From Cheiracanthium punctorium (Eukaryota > Arthropoda > Arachnida > Araneae > Cheiracanthiidae), in the NCBI GenBank assembly GCA_038373885.1, contig JAWZYV010013174.1, positions 372,001-436,000 on the forward strand: a DNA stretch of 64,000 nucleotides, read 5' to 3'. The first letter of the stretch is position 1. Every line of letters begins with the position of its first letter. The notes under the pieces were generated by a model, which did no database searches, was not told the origin of the DNA, and saw nothing but the letters and a program-made list of their open reading frames with translations. This document shows, piece by piece, positions 1 to 12,080 of this stretch. The position numbers and the translations under genes are program-made.

Positions 1-546
1 TAGTTTGGAAACGTTGTTCTAAAAATGTGTTGTGATAAAAAAAGTTCAGTTATTCGCTCTGACGTAAATTATTAGGCGTTTTTGTAGAAAGAGAAAAATA
101 AATAAGTGTGATGTGAATATTTGTAGTATTTTTTTAAATGTCCGATTTCCCTAATTCGGGAAACTCGACAAATTATCTTAAAGTAATCTGAAGTGAAGTT
201 GCAAAAGACGTTCGAATTTTGCATCCTATTTATTTCACATAAATCCTTTAAGTTCACGTCTAATAAGATAGACTCAAAGAAGTAAGAAAAGTAGTTGAAG
301 AAAATTGTAAAGGATAAACTCCACTACTAACTACATAAACTTGAGATTGACCATTTCTCAGTACGAGTAATACAAATTTGATATTAATTTAAATAAACTA
401 AAATAAGTAAACTGAACTGATAGTTTACGAAACCGTATATTAGAAAAAGAATGTTATTAAAAAATGCAAATTTTCAAATATTCCAAGTTATTAAAGCTTT
501 TCCTTATATAAATTAATATTAAATTTACAATTAGGCATATGTCCAG

Positions 547-597
547 TATAATAATAATAAGAAGAAGAAGAAGAACAACAACAATAATAATAATAAA
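547..597. repeat. Compound trinucleotide microsatellite
   Basis: Runs of ATA, then AAG, then AAC, then ATA units follow each other without interruption. This is a compound simple repeat and has no coding interpretation. Confidence 0.9.
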
Positions 598-1800
598 AAT
601 GATAATAAAGAGAATACTGACTCTTTAGACAATTTAATGCATGCGATCGATTTAATATATTTCCTTTTCCAAATTTCTTTGGAATGCTTTATACTGAATC
701 ATGTGAAAATGCTCTTACTTAATATAATGTTCATAATCGCATGTAAAAAATCATATTATTGTATATTTTAAACAATTTATTGTAACTTATGAAACTTACT
801 TGAACAGAAAAAGTTGCAACTGCTATTAGATAATACATCTAATTGCGTTTAATTCACATTTTTCAATAAGCTTTTGAAGCTTTTTGTGAAAATGCATTTT
901 CGATACTCTACTAATCTCCAAAGTAAAAGCCCTGATGTAAAGTAATTTATAAAACCAACTCATTTATTAGCGAGGGAATTTAACTTAAAACACACAAAAA
1001 TATGAATTTTTAAATTCAATAGATTGCAGCTAATTAATTATTTAAAAATACAACTTACGGGAGGCAAATAACAAAACAGGTTGAAAAATTTTCGTTCTTA
1101 AGTTATTTTCCAGCTTTCCCAGTTTCCTTATTCGAATGTATAGGAAAGCATTCCCAGTGAACAAACTTTAGGATTTAAATCCCCTATTTTTCCAGATTAG
1201 GATGGAAAACAATGATTTTACACGAAATAGAATAATGTTATTGAGAACTTTTTTTTATCCGTAAGGCTTTGCAATGCATTCAAAAGTTTGATTAATTAGA
1301 AAAGAGTTTCGACGACAAGAACGAGTGAAAAAATATTGTTTTAAAACATGTTATTGCTTGCATTTTCTGGTTTATAATTGCTGTGTAATTTATATGAAAA
1401 TAAACATATGATATATTTGAGGGTTTTATGAGCATGCAGTTAAATTAACTTCACTGAAGCATTAACGAAGAAGTTTATTTTTTAGCAATTTGTTGCCGAA
1501 ACTTTCGTTCTTTTAGAATAGTTTAGTAGAGAGATTTAGAGATTGTATTTTATATAAATGAGTTATTTAGAGTTTTCTTGTGAGTGAAAGAAAGATAAAA
1601 GCTTAGAAACCGTAAAATTTAATAAAAATATTATATTTTTATTTTTACCTAAAAATATGAAATTAGAAAAATCCATTGACATATTGCTTTCAAGATTTTG
1701 AAGGAAAACATTTACGCATCAAAGTTTTTGAATTCACCATATTTTTATTACCAGCGGAAGTGACGTAGACGTACATGTTTAATACTATTATATTTTTCAA

Positions 1801-1814
1801 TTTTTTTTTTTCAG

Positions 1815-1858
<44 letters not shown>

Positions 1859-1860
1859 TA
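1801..1860. repeat. T-tract followed by (TA)n microsatellite
   Basis: An 11-base T run is followed after a few bases by about 20 TA units ending near 1857. It is a simple sequence repeat. Confidence 0.95.
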
Positions 1861-2587
1861 TATATTTTTTGACTACTGCAACTGTAACCGCTGATCAGCA
1901 ATATGTTATCATATATAAATCGCATATTTTTATATGATTTAGTTCTAAATTTTTAAAAGTTTTTTTACGAAACTGATTGGTTATGCAATTACTTGATTTG
2001 GAAAAATATATTGATAAATATTTACTTGCCAAATTTCAGGTAAAAGAACTCTATCAGATATCTTTCCTGAAAGCAGTTAAAACAGAATTATCTCAACTTG
2101 TTTTAAAGGGAAATGTATGTCTGCCTGTGTGTTGGTGATGCTACAGACAAACAGTTGTATTTAGATTTACAAAATTTGATACAAAGGAAGATCTAAGCAT
2201 AAAAGTACTTACTTTTAAGCATTTGAAAATAAAAAAAATTAGCTTACAAAAAATGTTTGCTCAATATTTAATGGATTTTTGGGTATTTTTTTACGGATAT
2301 GTAACGTTAAGAGAAATAATGTATCCAAGAAAAGAATCACTAATAAATATCGTTAGAGGAGAATTGAAAAAAAAATGTTCTGGATGTGTAACATAGTATG
2401 GTTGTATGAAATTTTTCATATGGTTGTATGAAATATTTTAATAAAAAATTTACTTTTATCAAAAAATTCGAAAAATAATTTTTAAACAGTCGAATTTTTA
2501 AATCTATTTTTCAGAATTATTTTTGATTTTGCGAAATTGCAAAACGTACATTAAAACTTTTGTTAAACTTTAAACAAGAAATATGTA

Positions 2588-2831
2588 TTAACCCATTAAG
2601 CGCCAAAGCTCCCGTTACGGGAACATCTATTATATATTATTTTTCTTAAAATATTTTAACGCAATTTACGAAATACACATTTTATATAAACATTTACACT
2701 ATAGGGTGTGTTATATAGTGTAAATGTTTATATAAAATGTGTATTTCGTAAATTGCGTTAAAATATTTTAAGAAAAAATATATATATAATACATGTTACC
2801 GTAGAGGGAGCTTTGGCGCTTAATGGGTTAA
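2588..2831. mobile_element. piggyBac-type MITE forming one long hairpin
   Basis: The element runs from CCC at 2592 to GGG at 2827 (236 bp) and is flanked on both sides by TTAA (2588-2591 and 2828-2831), the target duplication of piggyBac transposons. Both ends read CCCATTAAGCGCCAAAGCTC inward. The two arms, about 112 bp each, are nearly identical in inverted orientation, and the inner ~60 bp match without a mismatch. Only about 10 bases (gggtgtgtta, near 2704-2713) form the loop. There is no coding capacity, so it would need a transposase in trans. The superfamily call rests on TTAA plus the CCC/GGG ends, and the near-perfect arms suggest a fairly young copy. Confidence 0.87.
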
Positions 2832-3887
2832 AAGGACACAGAAATGCCCCAAAAAACCTTTTTGGTTTTTGTTTCACTTAAAAATTTATAAGAAATTTTT
2901 ATAAATTGTACTACATACGGTAATAAAAACTAACAGAAGTGAAATAATTCTACATGACTGCTGGTTCTAAAGCTAAATTGAATGAGCTTAATTCTACATT
3001 TTTTATATATTTCATCAAATATTCAAAAAATATAATAGTGATTTTATACATATATGTTTATATTATATTTACTTATCAGCTGCATCTCACATTATGCAGT
3101 AAAGCTAACTATCATGTATCTGTTGATATTTTCACATGATTTTTGAGGACAATGCAATTTTAGAGAAATATTTAAAGCCGAGTAATTGTTATGAAGAACT
3201 TATTATCAATTACCGCTAATACATAGTGCATTACAGTGCCATAAGTTATAATTTAACGCTAATTAAATTTACTTAATTTACTTTTTTAAATGACACACGA
3301 ATGAAGTTGTTTACCCCGATTTTTATGACTTTATAATCTACATATAATGGTTAATAAAATGTCACATCAATTTAAGAAACTAAGAATCAAAATAAAGTAA
3401 AATTATGACAATAGATTATTTCTCTTATCCGGCTTTGTAAGACAGTAAAGAAAATTTGAAACAGTCTATTTTAAAACAAGACTGTTATAAATTTTTACTA
3501 AAGATATATAAGCCTGCATTTAGCTCACTACTTTCTAAGATATAAGTATTACAGCAATAAATAAGATTTAAGTGTAAACGGATTAAAGTATAAACCCTCA
3601 ATAAAAATTACCAAATAAATGTTACAGTAATTTGTTTCCTCATACATTTCATATTCAAGAACAAGTCCCCTGAGTTTAAGATTTACAGTGTTCATAATAG
3701 CTGTTTTCTTCTTTCTAATTTTCAAAGACATTTTTAAAAGGAAGATAATGCTATTTAACTTTTTAAAAATATTTTCTTCAAACAATGATTAGGCAAAGAG
3801 ACGTATGGAAAGTTCTTTAAATTATATTAATGATATTCACATTCCAACGTATCACATACGCGCGCAAAAAGCACAAATATCTAAATG
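2832..3887. other. AT-rich non-genic stretch
   Basis: Nothing recognisable seen. Short open frames here have no domain signature and are typical of random AT-rich DNA. Confidence 0.55.
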
Positions 3888-3891
3888 TACG

Positions 3892-3922
<31 letters not shown>

Positions 3923-3999
3923 ATGTACGTATATATGTATGTACGTATGTATATGAATGTACGTATATATATGTATGTACGTATGTATATATATATATA
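3888..3999. repeat. Degenerate TA/TG/TACG microsatellite
   Basis: Alternating purine-pyrimidine tract of TA, TG and GTAC/GTAT units. It could adopt non-B DNA. The open frames across it encode only Tyr/Ile/Thr/Val-rich low-complexity strings and are not genes. Confidence 0.9.
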
Positions 4000-4098
4000 A
4001 CTAACAAGTAAAACACAAAACATACTACAAATAAGACATATCTCGCATAAAAATATAGCAGCTATTAGCAAGAATTAGAAACCAGATTTTGAAGCCAA

Positions 4099-4120
4099 AT
4101 ATATATATATATGTATGTAC

Positions 4121-4190
<70 letters not shown>
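4099..4190. repeat. (TA)n microsatellite
   Basis: Nearly pure TA repeat of about 90 bp with one GTATGTACG interruption near its left end. It abuts the possible SINE body at 4191-4510, where it would be the 3' tail on the minus strand. Confidence 0.95.
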
Positions 4191-4193
<3 letters not shown>

Positions 4194-4510
4194 AGTCCAG
4201 TGCCTGGACAAATGAGACCCAGTGATTGGAAATCCGACTTTGCTCTGGGCCTCCTAATTTTGAAGCAGTTCTAGATGAGAGATTTAGCCCGTGAATCTGG
4301 TAACACGAGAGGTATCTTTCTAACATGGAGGACAATGAAGCCACTAACATATATTACGTGTATCGGCTCCTATTAACTTACACTGTTCCGCTGCAACCCA
4401 GCCGAGAGAGATTTTCACCCTCCAAGTACTGGCCAATCCGGATGCTGCCTCACTTGCCATGTTCTTATGGGGACGAGCTTAGCGACTTGGGCACAGCGGG
4501 ACAAAAACAG
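4191..4510 (-). repeat. Possible 5S-rRNA-derived SINE or 5S pseudogene
   Basis: On the minus strand, 4453 to 4412 reads GAGGCAGCATCCGG, then GGCCAGTACTTGGAGGGTGA. This resembles the internal control region of 5S rRNA: a box A with GCAGC-TCGGG, then GTTAGTACTTGGATGGGTGA with one base missing here. The block is more GC-rich than its surroundings. On the same strand it ends at a long (TA)n tract, as SINE tails often do. The sequence expected for 5S nucleotides 1-45 is not convincingly present, so this may be a chimeric SINE3-like element, a 5S fragment or a chance match. It carries no protein-coding signal; the overlapping 157-codon frame has no domain. Confidence 0.3.
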
Positions 4511-7290
4511 ATTCAGTTTGTCAAAATATTAATTTACAAAGGCCTTTTTTTTGTTAGTTATGGTACTTTGGAACTATTTATGATACAGCCTTCAAAAACT
4601 GCGTCTATAGGCCTGTTTGTTATATTTTCAGAATTCAATATTTCAGCATCCGCTGATGGTTTAAAGAAGGTCAAGGTTCGAAATCCATTTAAATATTATT
4701 ACTTATGTTACACATATAAATACACATGTCATCATAATTATTTGATAGTAGCAGAAATTATAAAGATACGTATATTTGGAAAAACAAAACAGAAATAAAA
4801 TGAGTACACACACACACACAAAAAAAAAAATTATCACTTATAAAAACAAGTTTGCTATAAGAAATAGTATGCTGTTTATTTTTGTTACAAATTTCAGTAT
4901 AATAGACTGAACAATAGTTATCGGAGAAACAATAATAATGGTAATAATAATAACAAGAAGAAGAATAACAAAAGGCGTGAGCTTTCTGTACTTGAAAAAC
5001 GCGAATGCTGTTAGTTTAAGAGTTAGGAGCATATGAGATGTACATAGAAACAATGCAATTTCACGTATTGGATCATTTAAACATTCAGTTTTGAAAGAAC
5101 ATATTTTTGATGTGAAACCTGGTAGAAAATTAACAGATAGTTTTTAGTTTCTTGTTGAGAAAGTATGTAAGAAATATGTGCGTAAATTGAAGTAACGCAA
5201 TAACTACACTGTTTTAGTTCACATTAATTTTTTGCTCAAAAATACTCATATTTCACGAAAATTTTGCATTTTTCGTGTAACTATAACTTTATGGAAATAA
5301 TGAAACTCTTAACTTTCTCTGGCAGAAAAATATTCGTTTCTGTGATTTTTAACAGAAACGCAAGGTGGCTATATTCATTTGCTTCTTATTTTAAGAATTT
5401 TTCACTTGCTCTGCTCTAAAACACTCATTTAGATATTTACTACAAAAGCGAAAATAAGAAAAACTTAAAAAGGAAGTTAAAACACAAAAGAAAGCAACGA
5501 GAAAAATATTACATATATCTTTTACACTACAACAGAATATTTGCTTTCAAGAAATTAAAACCTCTTTTATGAATATTTATCGCGTTCTTCTAGGCAGGAA
5601 ACTATTGTGGAGAAAACATACAAGGGGGTTTCCTATCAACAGCTAAAGGAGTGCACCTTATGCAATGAGTTTGTTTTAAGGAACAGCGTTCAAAGCAACG
5701 CTTGTGCAGTAAATTATGAGCTCTATTTACAGGGCTTTTTTTTTTTTTTTTTTTTTTTTTGAAGGTATGCAGTTGGCTAAAAGCCCAAAAATTGTGCTCT
5801 TAGTTTCACCCAGCCTGTTATTTGTCTCACCGGTGGTACTGAAGAAAGCTTGCAGCGACTACTATATTTAAGTATACTTCATAAAGTAATACTTTTTAAT
5901 TTATACAAGAAAAATTTCACAGGTGTAAAGAGCGCATACTTCTGTATCAAACATTCATTAAATGCCGTTTTTTGACGTGTGATAATTTTAGGGTTATAAT
6001 TTCCTTAGATCATATAACTTTTTTTTTTTTTTTTTTTTAAGCTTGTATATAATATTTCATCAGCGCATTTTTTAAGTTCCATTTAAAATTAAATTTATAA
6101 ATTGCAGCTTGAATTTGTTATTCTTTTCGCTTAAAGACGAAGACAAGTTACATAAATGAAACTATCAAAATTAATTTTTTTCCGATGAGGATTTTGTTCC
6201 CTTATTTAACACAAAAACTGCAAAGTAAGTAACTTTGATCTTAAAATACAAATAAATCCTAAGATTATTTCTTATAAGCATCAACGAAAAAAAAAATCCT
6301 GCATGTAAATGCAAATTAATCCGCTTATGTCAGCAGCCTATTTCTTGAAGGTCTATTAAGCTGTGATCTTATTAACATTTTAAAATCTTATCATGTTGAT
6401 AAATAAAAAGATTTTTCAATCATTCTATAGGTGCTGAAAACGACTGAATTCCCTTAATGTATACAGTTGTACTGAAAGATAGAACATTGTAGTTTAATGA
6501 CGTCATGTCGATAATTAAAGACATGGATCGCTAAAGCGAGCTAACTTTATTTGGTAATTTTTAATTGATGAAAGTGTCCTGTTTTTTAAATCATTTCATT
6601 TACAAAATAAAAATTAATTTCCCACATTTAAATTCTTTTTTACGTCCTATAGTAATATGACCTTAGTAAGATGATCTATTATATAAACGATATTTATATA
6701 AACCATAGTACATAATGTGTGTATTTTTTATTCCAATTAATTTTGAAATTTCACTTACGCTTGAGTATGCTTATATAAAATCATTCATTAACATGAATTC
6801 AAATTATTTTCACTGGGACAAACCTTTCATATGAGAATAAGCTGATAGTAATGTCAAAGATTATCAAGACCGAAATTTAAAATGTGAACACAAAATATGA
6901 GTAACACAAAATATGCTTTTTAGTAGAACAAAATTAAAAAAAATATCACAGGTTAACATTGTTATTGATTATTTTGAATATAATAAGTTTCTGTATTTAT
7001 ATATGTAAATTATGTTAGTGATTCCCTTGGCACTATTTTTTTTTCTTCGTTTAAAAACATTTCCATTCACTGAATATGACGTTAAAAAATACTTGAACCC
7101 ATACATTTTAGTTAGTACCAAAAAAGTATGACAGTTACAGGAAGAACTTAAAAAATACAGATTTAGCATGCACATATAACGTGTGCAAGTTATCTTTAGG
7201 GGTTGGTAGGGGATGGAAATCTTAGTCATTGGTCTTAACACCTTGGTTTGCCACAACCAGATTGCCATTACTTTATTTATGGTGTACTTC
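4511..7290. other. AT-rich non-genic stretch
   Basis: No gene or complete element recognised. It contains a CA tract near 4806-4820, a 25-base T run at 5736-5760 and a T run near 6020-6040. Confidence 0.55.
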
Positions 7291-7356
7291 CCCAGGCATC
7301 ACAGCGACGTTCTCCGACGTTGATAGACGTCCAGAGAATTTCTTGTGCTGCCTGAA
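7291..7356. repeat. Short palindromic element, copy 1
   Basis: Inverted ends: CAGGCATCACAGCGACGTTC on the left, and CAGGCAGCACAAGAA on the reverse strand of the right end. The centre carries CGACGTTGATAGACGTC. Related inverted structures occur near 42278-42336 and 50006-50140, sharing the CACA ends, the GTTC/GACGTC interior and a central GATAGACG or TAATAG. It looks like a very short non-autonomous element or snap-back repeat. Confidence 0.55.
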
Positions 7357-7899
7357 TCACGAGTTAAAATTCAAGAGGTTTAATTCTATTATAGCTGTTA
7401 AAAAATAATTTATGTATAGTTTTGAAAGTTGTGAAACTTGGTCAGAGCCCATAAAATGCCCATAACAAGCTGTATTATGGATCCTTTTTAAAGGATAAAT
7501 TTACCATTAACAAATTTTTTGACAATTTCACTTTCAATCAATTTATTTTTCAAACAACAATTCTTTTTTTTTCAAAATTGACTGAATCGGTATTCGTCAA
7601 AATACTGTACAGTTGAGACATTTATCTGAATATCTCATAACTGGCATAGATTGACCGTTGTAAGGGCGAATATTCTGCTTATGAATACATGATATGAATT
7701 TTATAGAGCCTCTAATGCAATTTGTGTGTCATTAAAATTATGCCATACAAAATGCTCTATAACAAAAATCCTAAAACTTATAAATGATTTTTTAAAAGAA
7801 AGCCTTAAAGAAGAAAAAAACAATGCCGTCTGGAATTCTTGATGTCTTTGAACATTTGTGATGACCACTGCTTTATCTATGTTTATATTAATCAATGTT
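7357..7899. other. AT-rich non-genic stretch
   Basis: Nothing recognisable beyond short T and A runs. Confidence 0.5.
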
Positions 7900-8420
7900 A
7901 TTTCACTTTGTTCTGGAATCGGATATATTACATTTCATACTTTTAGCATCACAAATTTCTTCGCATGGAATGTTTAAGCTTTTAGGAGCTATATCTATTG
8001 AATGGGAAACCGCTGTATCAGACACCCTAAACTCCATATAAAAATGCAGAACTTTCGTCCACAGTAAATGCACAGCAAAGTCCACGGGACAAAAGCCAAC
8101 CTGTATTCTACACATACATCCTTCTTGAACCGCAGTGTGGCCTACCGCTCCGACAAAAACTGCGTTTTTCAAACAGCCCAAAATATTTCACTCTCTCTTA
8201 CCACCAGGGAGAGAAAAAACATGCTTTGCCTTTCTCCCGACCTGCTTCCGCTGACCTGTCACGTGACGTGAGAGGGAGGAAGAAAAGTTGAACTTTTTGG
8301 AGAATATTTGGATAAATCTTAAAACATAAACGCTGGACATCATTGATGCGAGACGTTGGCTTTCATTAGGAACTTTCATAAACTGTGGTTTGGCTTAAAT
8401 TTGGCAGCGTTTTCAGGCAG
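7900..8420. promoter_or_regulatory. GC-elevated patch with palindromic E-box
   Basis: Base composition rises relative to the surroundings. The perfect 10-bp palindrome GTCACGTGAC lies at 8258-8267; its core CACGTG is the E-box bound by bHLH-leucine-zipper factors (USF, MITF/TFEB, MYC classes). It is embedded in a segment (TTTGCCTTTCTCCCGACC upstream, GAGAGGG downstream) that resembles the one around 11825-11890. It could be a regulatory element or part of an old repeat. Three mutually overlapping open frames here have no recognisable domain. Confidence 0.3.
8258..8267. promoter_or_regulatory. Palindromic E-box (CLEAR-like) site
   Basis: GTCACGTGAC is an exact inverted repeat containing CACGTG. 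This matches the general bHLH-Zip consensus and the extended TFEB/MITF type. Binding in this locus is inference only. Confidence 0.35.
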
Positions 8421-8659
8421 ACTGTATTCACATATAACTAGATGTATGAATTTTCAACACTTCCCAATAAAGTTGGAAAGGGTTTATTATTTCGGCTTGT
8501 CTGTCTGTCCGTGTTACAGCAGCTGCTTCGAAATTTACAAATGTTTATTGCGGAGGACTATGTCATTTTTGGATTGAAAAAAGATATACAGATCATGATT
8601 TTTTTAAACAGATTAATAGTTTATTATGTATTTGTATCCATGGGTGAATTATCCTTTAA

Positions 8660-9140
8660 AATTTAATTTACCGACAATGTTGTTACCACGACTAGAGTCT
8701 TACTGAAGCAGGAAAGCAAATCTACTAGTAGGCATTATTCAAATGCACGTCTCAAAGCAAAAGAAATGTATTTTTGAATCTTCTTGATTGGCATTCAGAC
8801 AATGTTATTTTCATGACCCTGTTTGTTTGTGACGGTAAATATTATCTACGACCGACAGTAAATGACAGGTCGAAATGTTACTGCGTCGTTTTAGATCGTT
8901 TTATTATCGTTTTAGATTTACTTCACCGGCAATGCTGTTATCGCGCCAGGAGCCCCTTGTGGCTGGATAGCAAACCCCTGAGTAAATATATGTGAAGTGA
9001 AAATCAGAAAAAACCGGTCTAGCGAGCTATTTTCTGTTCCTTTTAACTTTATTTTATCAGCAATATTGTTACTAACCAAATGTTCCCTTGAGGCAAAAAA
9101 GAGAATCTCGGAGCATGTGTAATTCAAATGTGCTTCTTAA
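8660..9140. repeat. Decayed ~127-bp tandem repeat, cluster A
   Basis: Related units start near 8667, 8920 and 9047. Each has a core like TTTAC(TTC)ACCGGCAATG followed by TTGTTA, then a variable CAGGAG/AAATGTTCC segment, GGCAGGAAAGCAAAT, and an ending near AATTCAAATGTGC. Spacing between the best-preserved cores is about 127 bp. The same units recur in cluster B (11045-11345). The block also includes GTAAATGACAGGTCGAAATG near 8860, matching cluster B's upstream part. It is not coding in any consistent frame. Confidence 0.65.
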
Positions 9141-11004
9141 TTAAGAATGAAGTGTTTTGCTTGAAGTGCTCGAAAAAAATGTCATTCCGATATGTTATAA
9201 CTATTTAAAAGTCCTACTGAAGATTGACTACTCTAAGCTAAAATGTAAAATATCAATATGATTTCAAGAATTTTTATTGAATATCTTTACCAAGGAAAAT
9301 GTTATTGCGTCAAAATCTAATCTGGGGAAAAAAAGAAACCTAAATGCTTTTTTTTTTTTTCTTTTTAATCATCATGCACAGGCTATGTTGTTCTTATGTT
9401 GATGTGGTACTTAGGACAGCTAAAGATATAGCTATATATATTTTCTAGTAGACATATACTAAGAAACGCATTTCGAAGTGTATGAAAACGAAGTGAATAC
9501 TCGATTTCACGCTTTTTTCATTAATAATTTGGAAATATATAACGTATGGTAATATGAGTAGAGTAACCGCCTAAAATGCACGTTTATAAACGCGGATTTA
9601 CAGATTTAGATTTTTGTTATTTCAATTAGATATTTTTTTACCTAAAATTATTAGTTGAAACAGTAAGAGAATGAAATTAAATACTTTGTAATTAATAGAA
9701 AAGTACACATATATTTCACGATGTGCTATTTAAAAATAAATATAAAATAAAACAGACGGATTTCATTGCAATGTGTAGATTCATTTGATCAGTGAATTCT
9801 CAAACACGATAATAACAAAAACAATCTTTATAGCTAACGCAGGATTAACATAACTGATAAAATAACTACAATTATATCTCAATTTACGTTGGCGCTTAAA
9901 TTATTCGAAGTGGCGGAAATCAGAATTATACAGCAAAACATAAAAATTTTATTCACATCATGTACTTTAGTTTTGTTTTGGAAACGTTTTCGTTATTTCC
10001 AATCAGAAAAATGTAGGAACAAACTTTGCACTAGCTATTTTACTTTTGCATCAAAGCGTATTTTGGAAATTTAATTTAATATAGATAAAATAATTTATTT
10101 TGTGTTGTGAGAATGAGCGTGTTTGAAACAAGTTTGAAACATTTTAATGAAAAAAAAATATATAAATTGAAATTATCGCGATATATGTTATGGGAGATGG
10201 TTGCATGATATGCTTTTCTACCACAGAGTAAAAAGAACGTAGAAATGAAATGAGGAAAGCGAGAAAAATATTTTCACACCTCTACATTTTTTAAAAATGG
10301 ACTTTATAGAGATTTTAATAAATACTTTCCTGTCAAGTGAAATATATTTTACACCTGTCAAATATTGCGTAAAATATAGAAAATATTTTGTTATATTTTT
10401 TAATTCTGCCTTTTAAAAAAGGTTACATTGTTAGTGTGTGAGAGGGCTATCCAAGGAAATGAAATATATCCCTACTAAACAGTGTAAATTATATACTAAA
10501 TAATGTTAGATTTCATTTGTGTGTGATTTGGGAACAGATGAAATTAAAAAAAGCAGTTATCGTGATCATGACAAAATTAGGCAAGAAGAGTGAAGTTTCA
10601 AGCAATGAGCGTTTTGAAAGATAAAAGAGATAAAGATACACAAATTAAAATAGTAAATAGTAACAAAAAGTAAGAACTTTCATTCCAACATTTTCAACAG
10701 AAGTTAGAAATTTAAAAAAAAAAGTGCCGTGAAAACAACCAAACTCCTTTTTTTGTTACATTGTAAATTTATAACTAAAATATTGCATGGTGACAAAAAG
10801 AAATCCCCAAAAAGTCATGGTTGAAAACCGCATTTGAAATAATAATTTGTCCATTTATGGGACATCCTGTATTTTGGAGTCACGTGGAGCATTTTTTAAA
10901 AAAGATAATTTAAAAATTTTGTAGGAATCATTTATTTATATAAAAGAACACACTGAGAGGATCATGCATAAAATAACTCAACTTGCAAAATAAAGATTAC
11001 CTAT
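9141..11004. other. AT-rich non-genic stretch
   Basis: No gene or complete mobile element seen. Contains a T run near 9350-9365. An isolated cgtcacgtgg-like E-box (TCACGTGG) occurs near 10880. Confidence 0.5.
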
Positions 11005-11041
11005 TATATATATATATATATTCTCTCTCTCTCTCTCTCTC
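11005..11041. repeat. (TA)n(TC)n compound microsatellite
   Basis: About 8 TA units pass directly into about 10 TC units. It sits immediately upstream of repeat cluster B. Confidence 0.95.
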
Positions 11042-11044
11042 GCT

Positions 11045-11345
11045 AAGCTTTGTTTGGGTTAAATGTTATCTATGATCGAAAGTAAATGACACTTGTCAAA
11101 ACGTTACCAAAAGATCTTTATATTATTGTTTTGAATTTACTTCACCGGCAATGTTGTTATCGCGCTAGGAGACAGTTGTGGCAGGAAAGCGATCCTCTGA
11201 ATAAGTATATGTAAAATGTAGATCAAAACACAGCCAGAGTGACGAATTTAAATTAATTTTATCTGCAACATCGTTATTAACTAAATGTTCCTTTGATGCA
11301 AGAAAGTAAATATACGAGTCAGTGTAATTAAAATGAGCACCTTAG
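11045..11345. repeat. Decayed ~120-bp tandem repeat, cluster B
   Basis: Two units homologous to cluster A (8660-9140). The first carries TTTACTTCACCGGCAATGTT near 11137, the second TTTATCTGCAACATCGTTAT near 11258. Flanking blocks TAAATGTTATCTATGATCG and AGTAAATGACACTTGTC also match sequence near 8835-8870. The pair therefore reflects a dispersed repeat family or a segmental duplication. Confidence 0.65.
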
Positions 11346-11499
11346 AGTACATTCTTAACGTCTTGGTTGATTTCGAAAAATTTCTCCGGCATGCATATAT
11401 AAGTATGTATGTATATTGTCACAGAATAATTTTTTTTTACAGGATATCGATCTACTTTAAATGATGTATATTGAAATTAAGATAAAATTATTTATCCGG

Positions 11500-12080
11500 T
11501 TCGCATTACAGCAAAAAAATTTCAACTCCCCGCCTCTCCTGCCCCCTGGTCCTCCCCGGAAATAAGTATATGTCAATTTTTGACTGCTTACACGCACATT
11601 ATCAAGAAGATAACCATTCTCATTTCAAAATGAATATCTGGCAAAGGGAACACGACCCAAATTTAACATATACTATGGCAAATACGTTTCTCATGTTAAG
11701 CTAAACTAGATAAAATTCGTGCTCCTGGAATAACTGAGGATATTTTACTCTTCTCCGACCCTTATGGAGGAGGAGGAGGATAGGGCAGGGGAAGGAGGTA
11801 GGGGGAGGGAGGAAACACGTTTTTGCCTTTTCCCCCCCATCTGGCAAATGCTGCTGCCTGCCACTGACCCATCACGTGACATGTGGAGGGTGGCCAGAGG
11901 GGGGAGCTGGATTTCCGAGAGACGTGTAGCGCTGGAACCATTAGGAAGTGGACGTGATGGGAGGGCAGTTGAAGAAGAGGGGGGGGAGGAGGGGGAGGGC
12001 GAATGATGATGATGATGGAAATCGATCGCGCACAGGGCTGATAGCTGAAGGGGAAGGGAGAAGTCCAGTGGTCAGGCAAT
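11500..12080. promoter_or_regulatory. GC-rich, purine/pyrimidine-biased island
   Basis: Strongly GC-elevated, with G- and C-rich strand-asymmetric tracts (GGAGGAGGAGG-type, runs of C or G, and a short GAT repeat at 12004-12017). ATCACGTGACATG at 11871 echoes the E-box patch at 8258, and the preceding TTTTGCC...CTGCCTGCCACTGACC context is also similar. Open frames across it are low-complexity Glu/Gly- or Pro-rich and are not credible genes. The function is unknown; a regulatory island is one possibility. Confidence 0.3.

Larger units (their letters stand above)
1..2587. other. AT-rich non-genic stretch
   Basis: No credible coding frame, RNA gene or complete mobile element seen. The content is A/T-rich unique-looking sequence with short homopolymers, a trinucleotide microsatellite near 547-597 and an AT dinucleotide tract near 1818-1860. 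All open frames are short and lack recognisable domains. Confidence 0.6.

Noticed and set aside
3805..4350. Open frames of 68-91 codons across the microsatellites
   Set aside because: They translate TA/TG repeats into Tyr/Ile/Val strings with no other content.
4325..4798. 157-codon plus-strand frame
   Set aside because: No domain, no repeat of known protein motifs, and the first third overlaps a non-coding pol III-like block.
11762..12079. Pro-rich 105-codon minus frame and Glu/Gly-rich plus frame
   Set aside because: Both follow from strand-biased GC tracts; mutually overlapping and low complexity.
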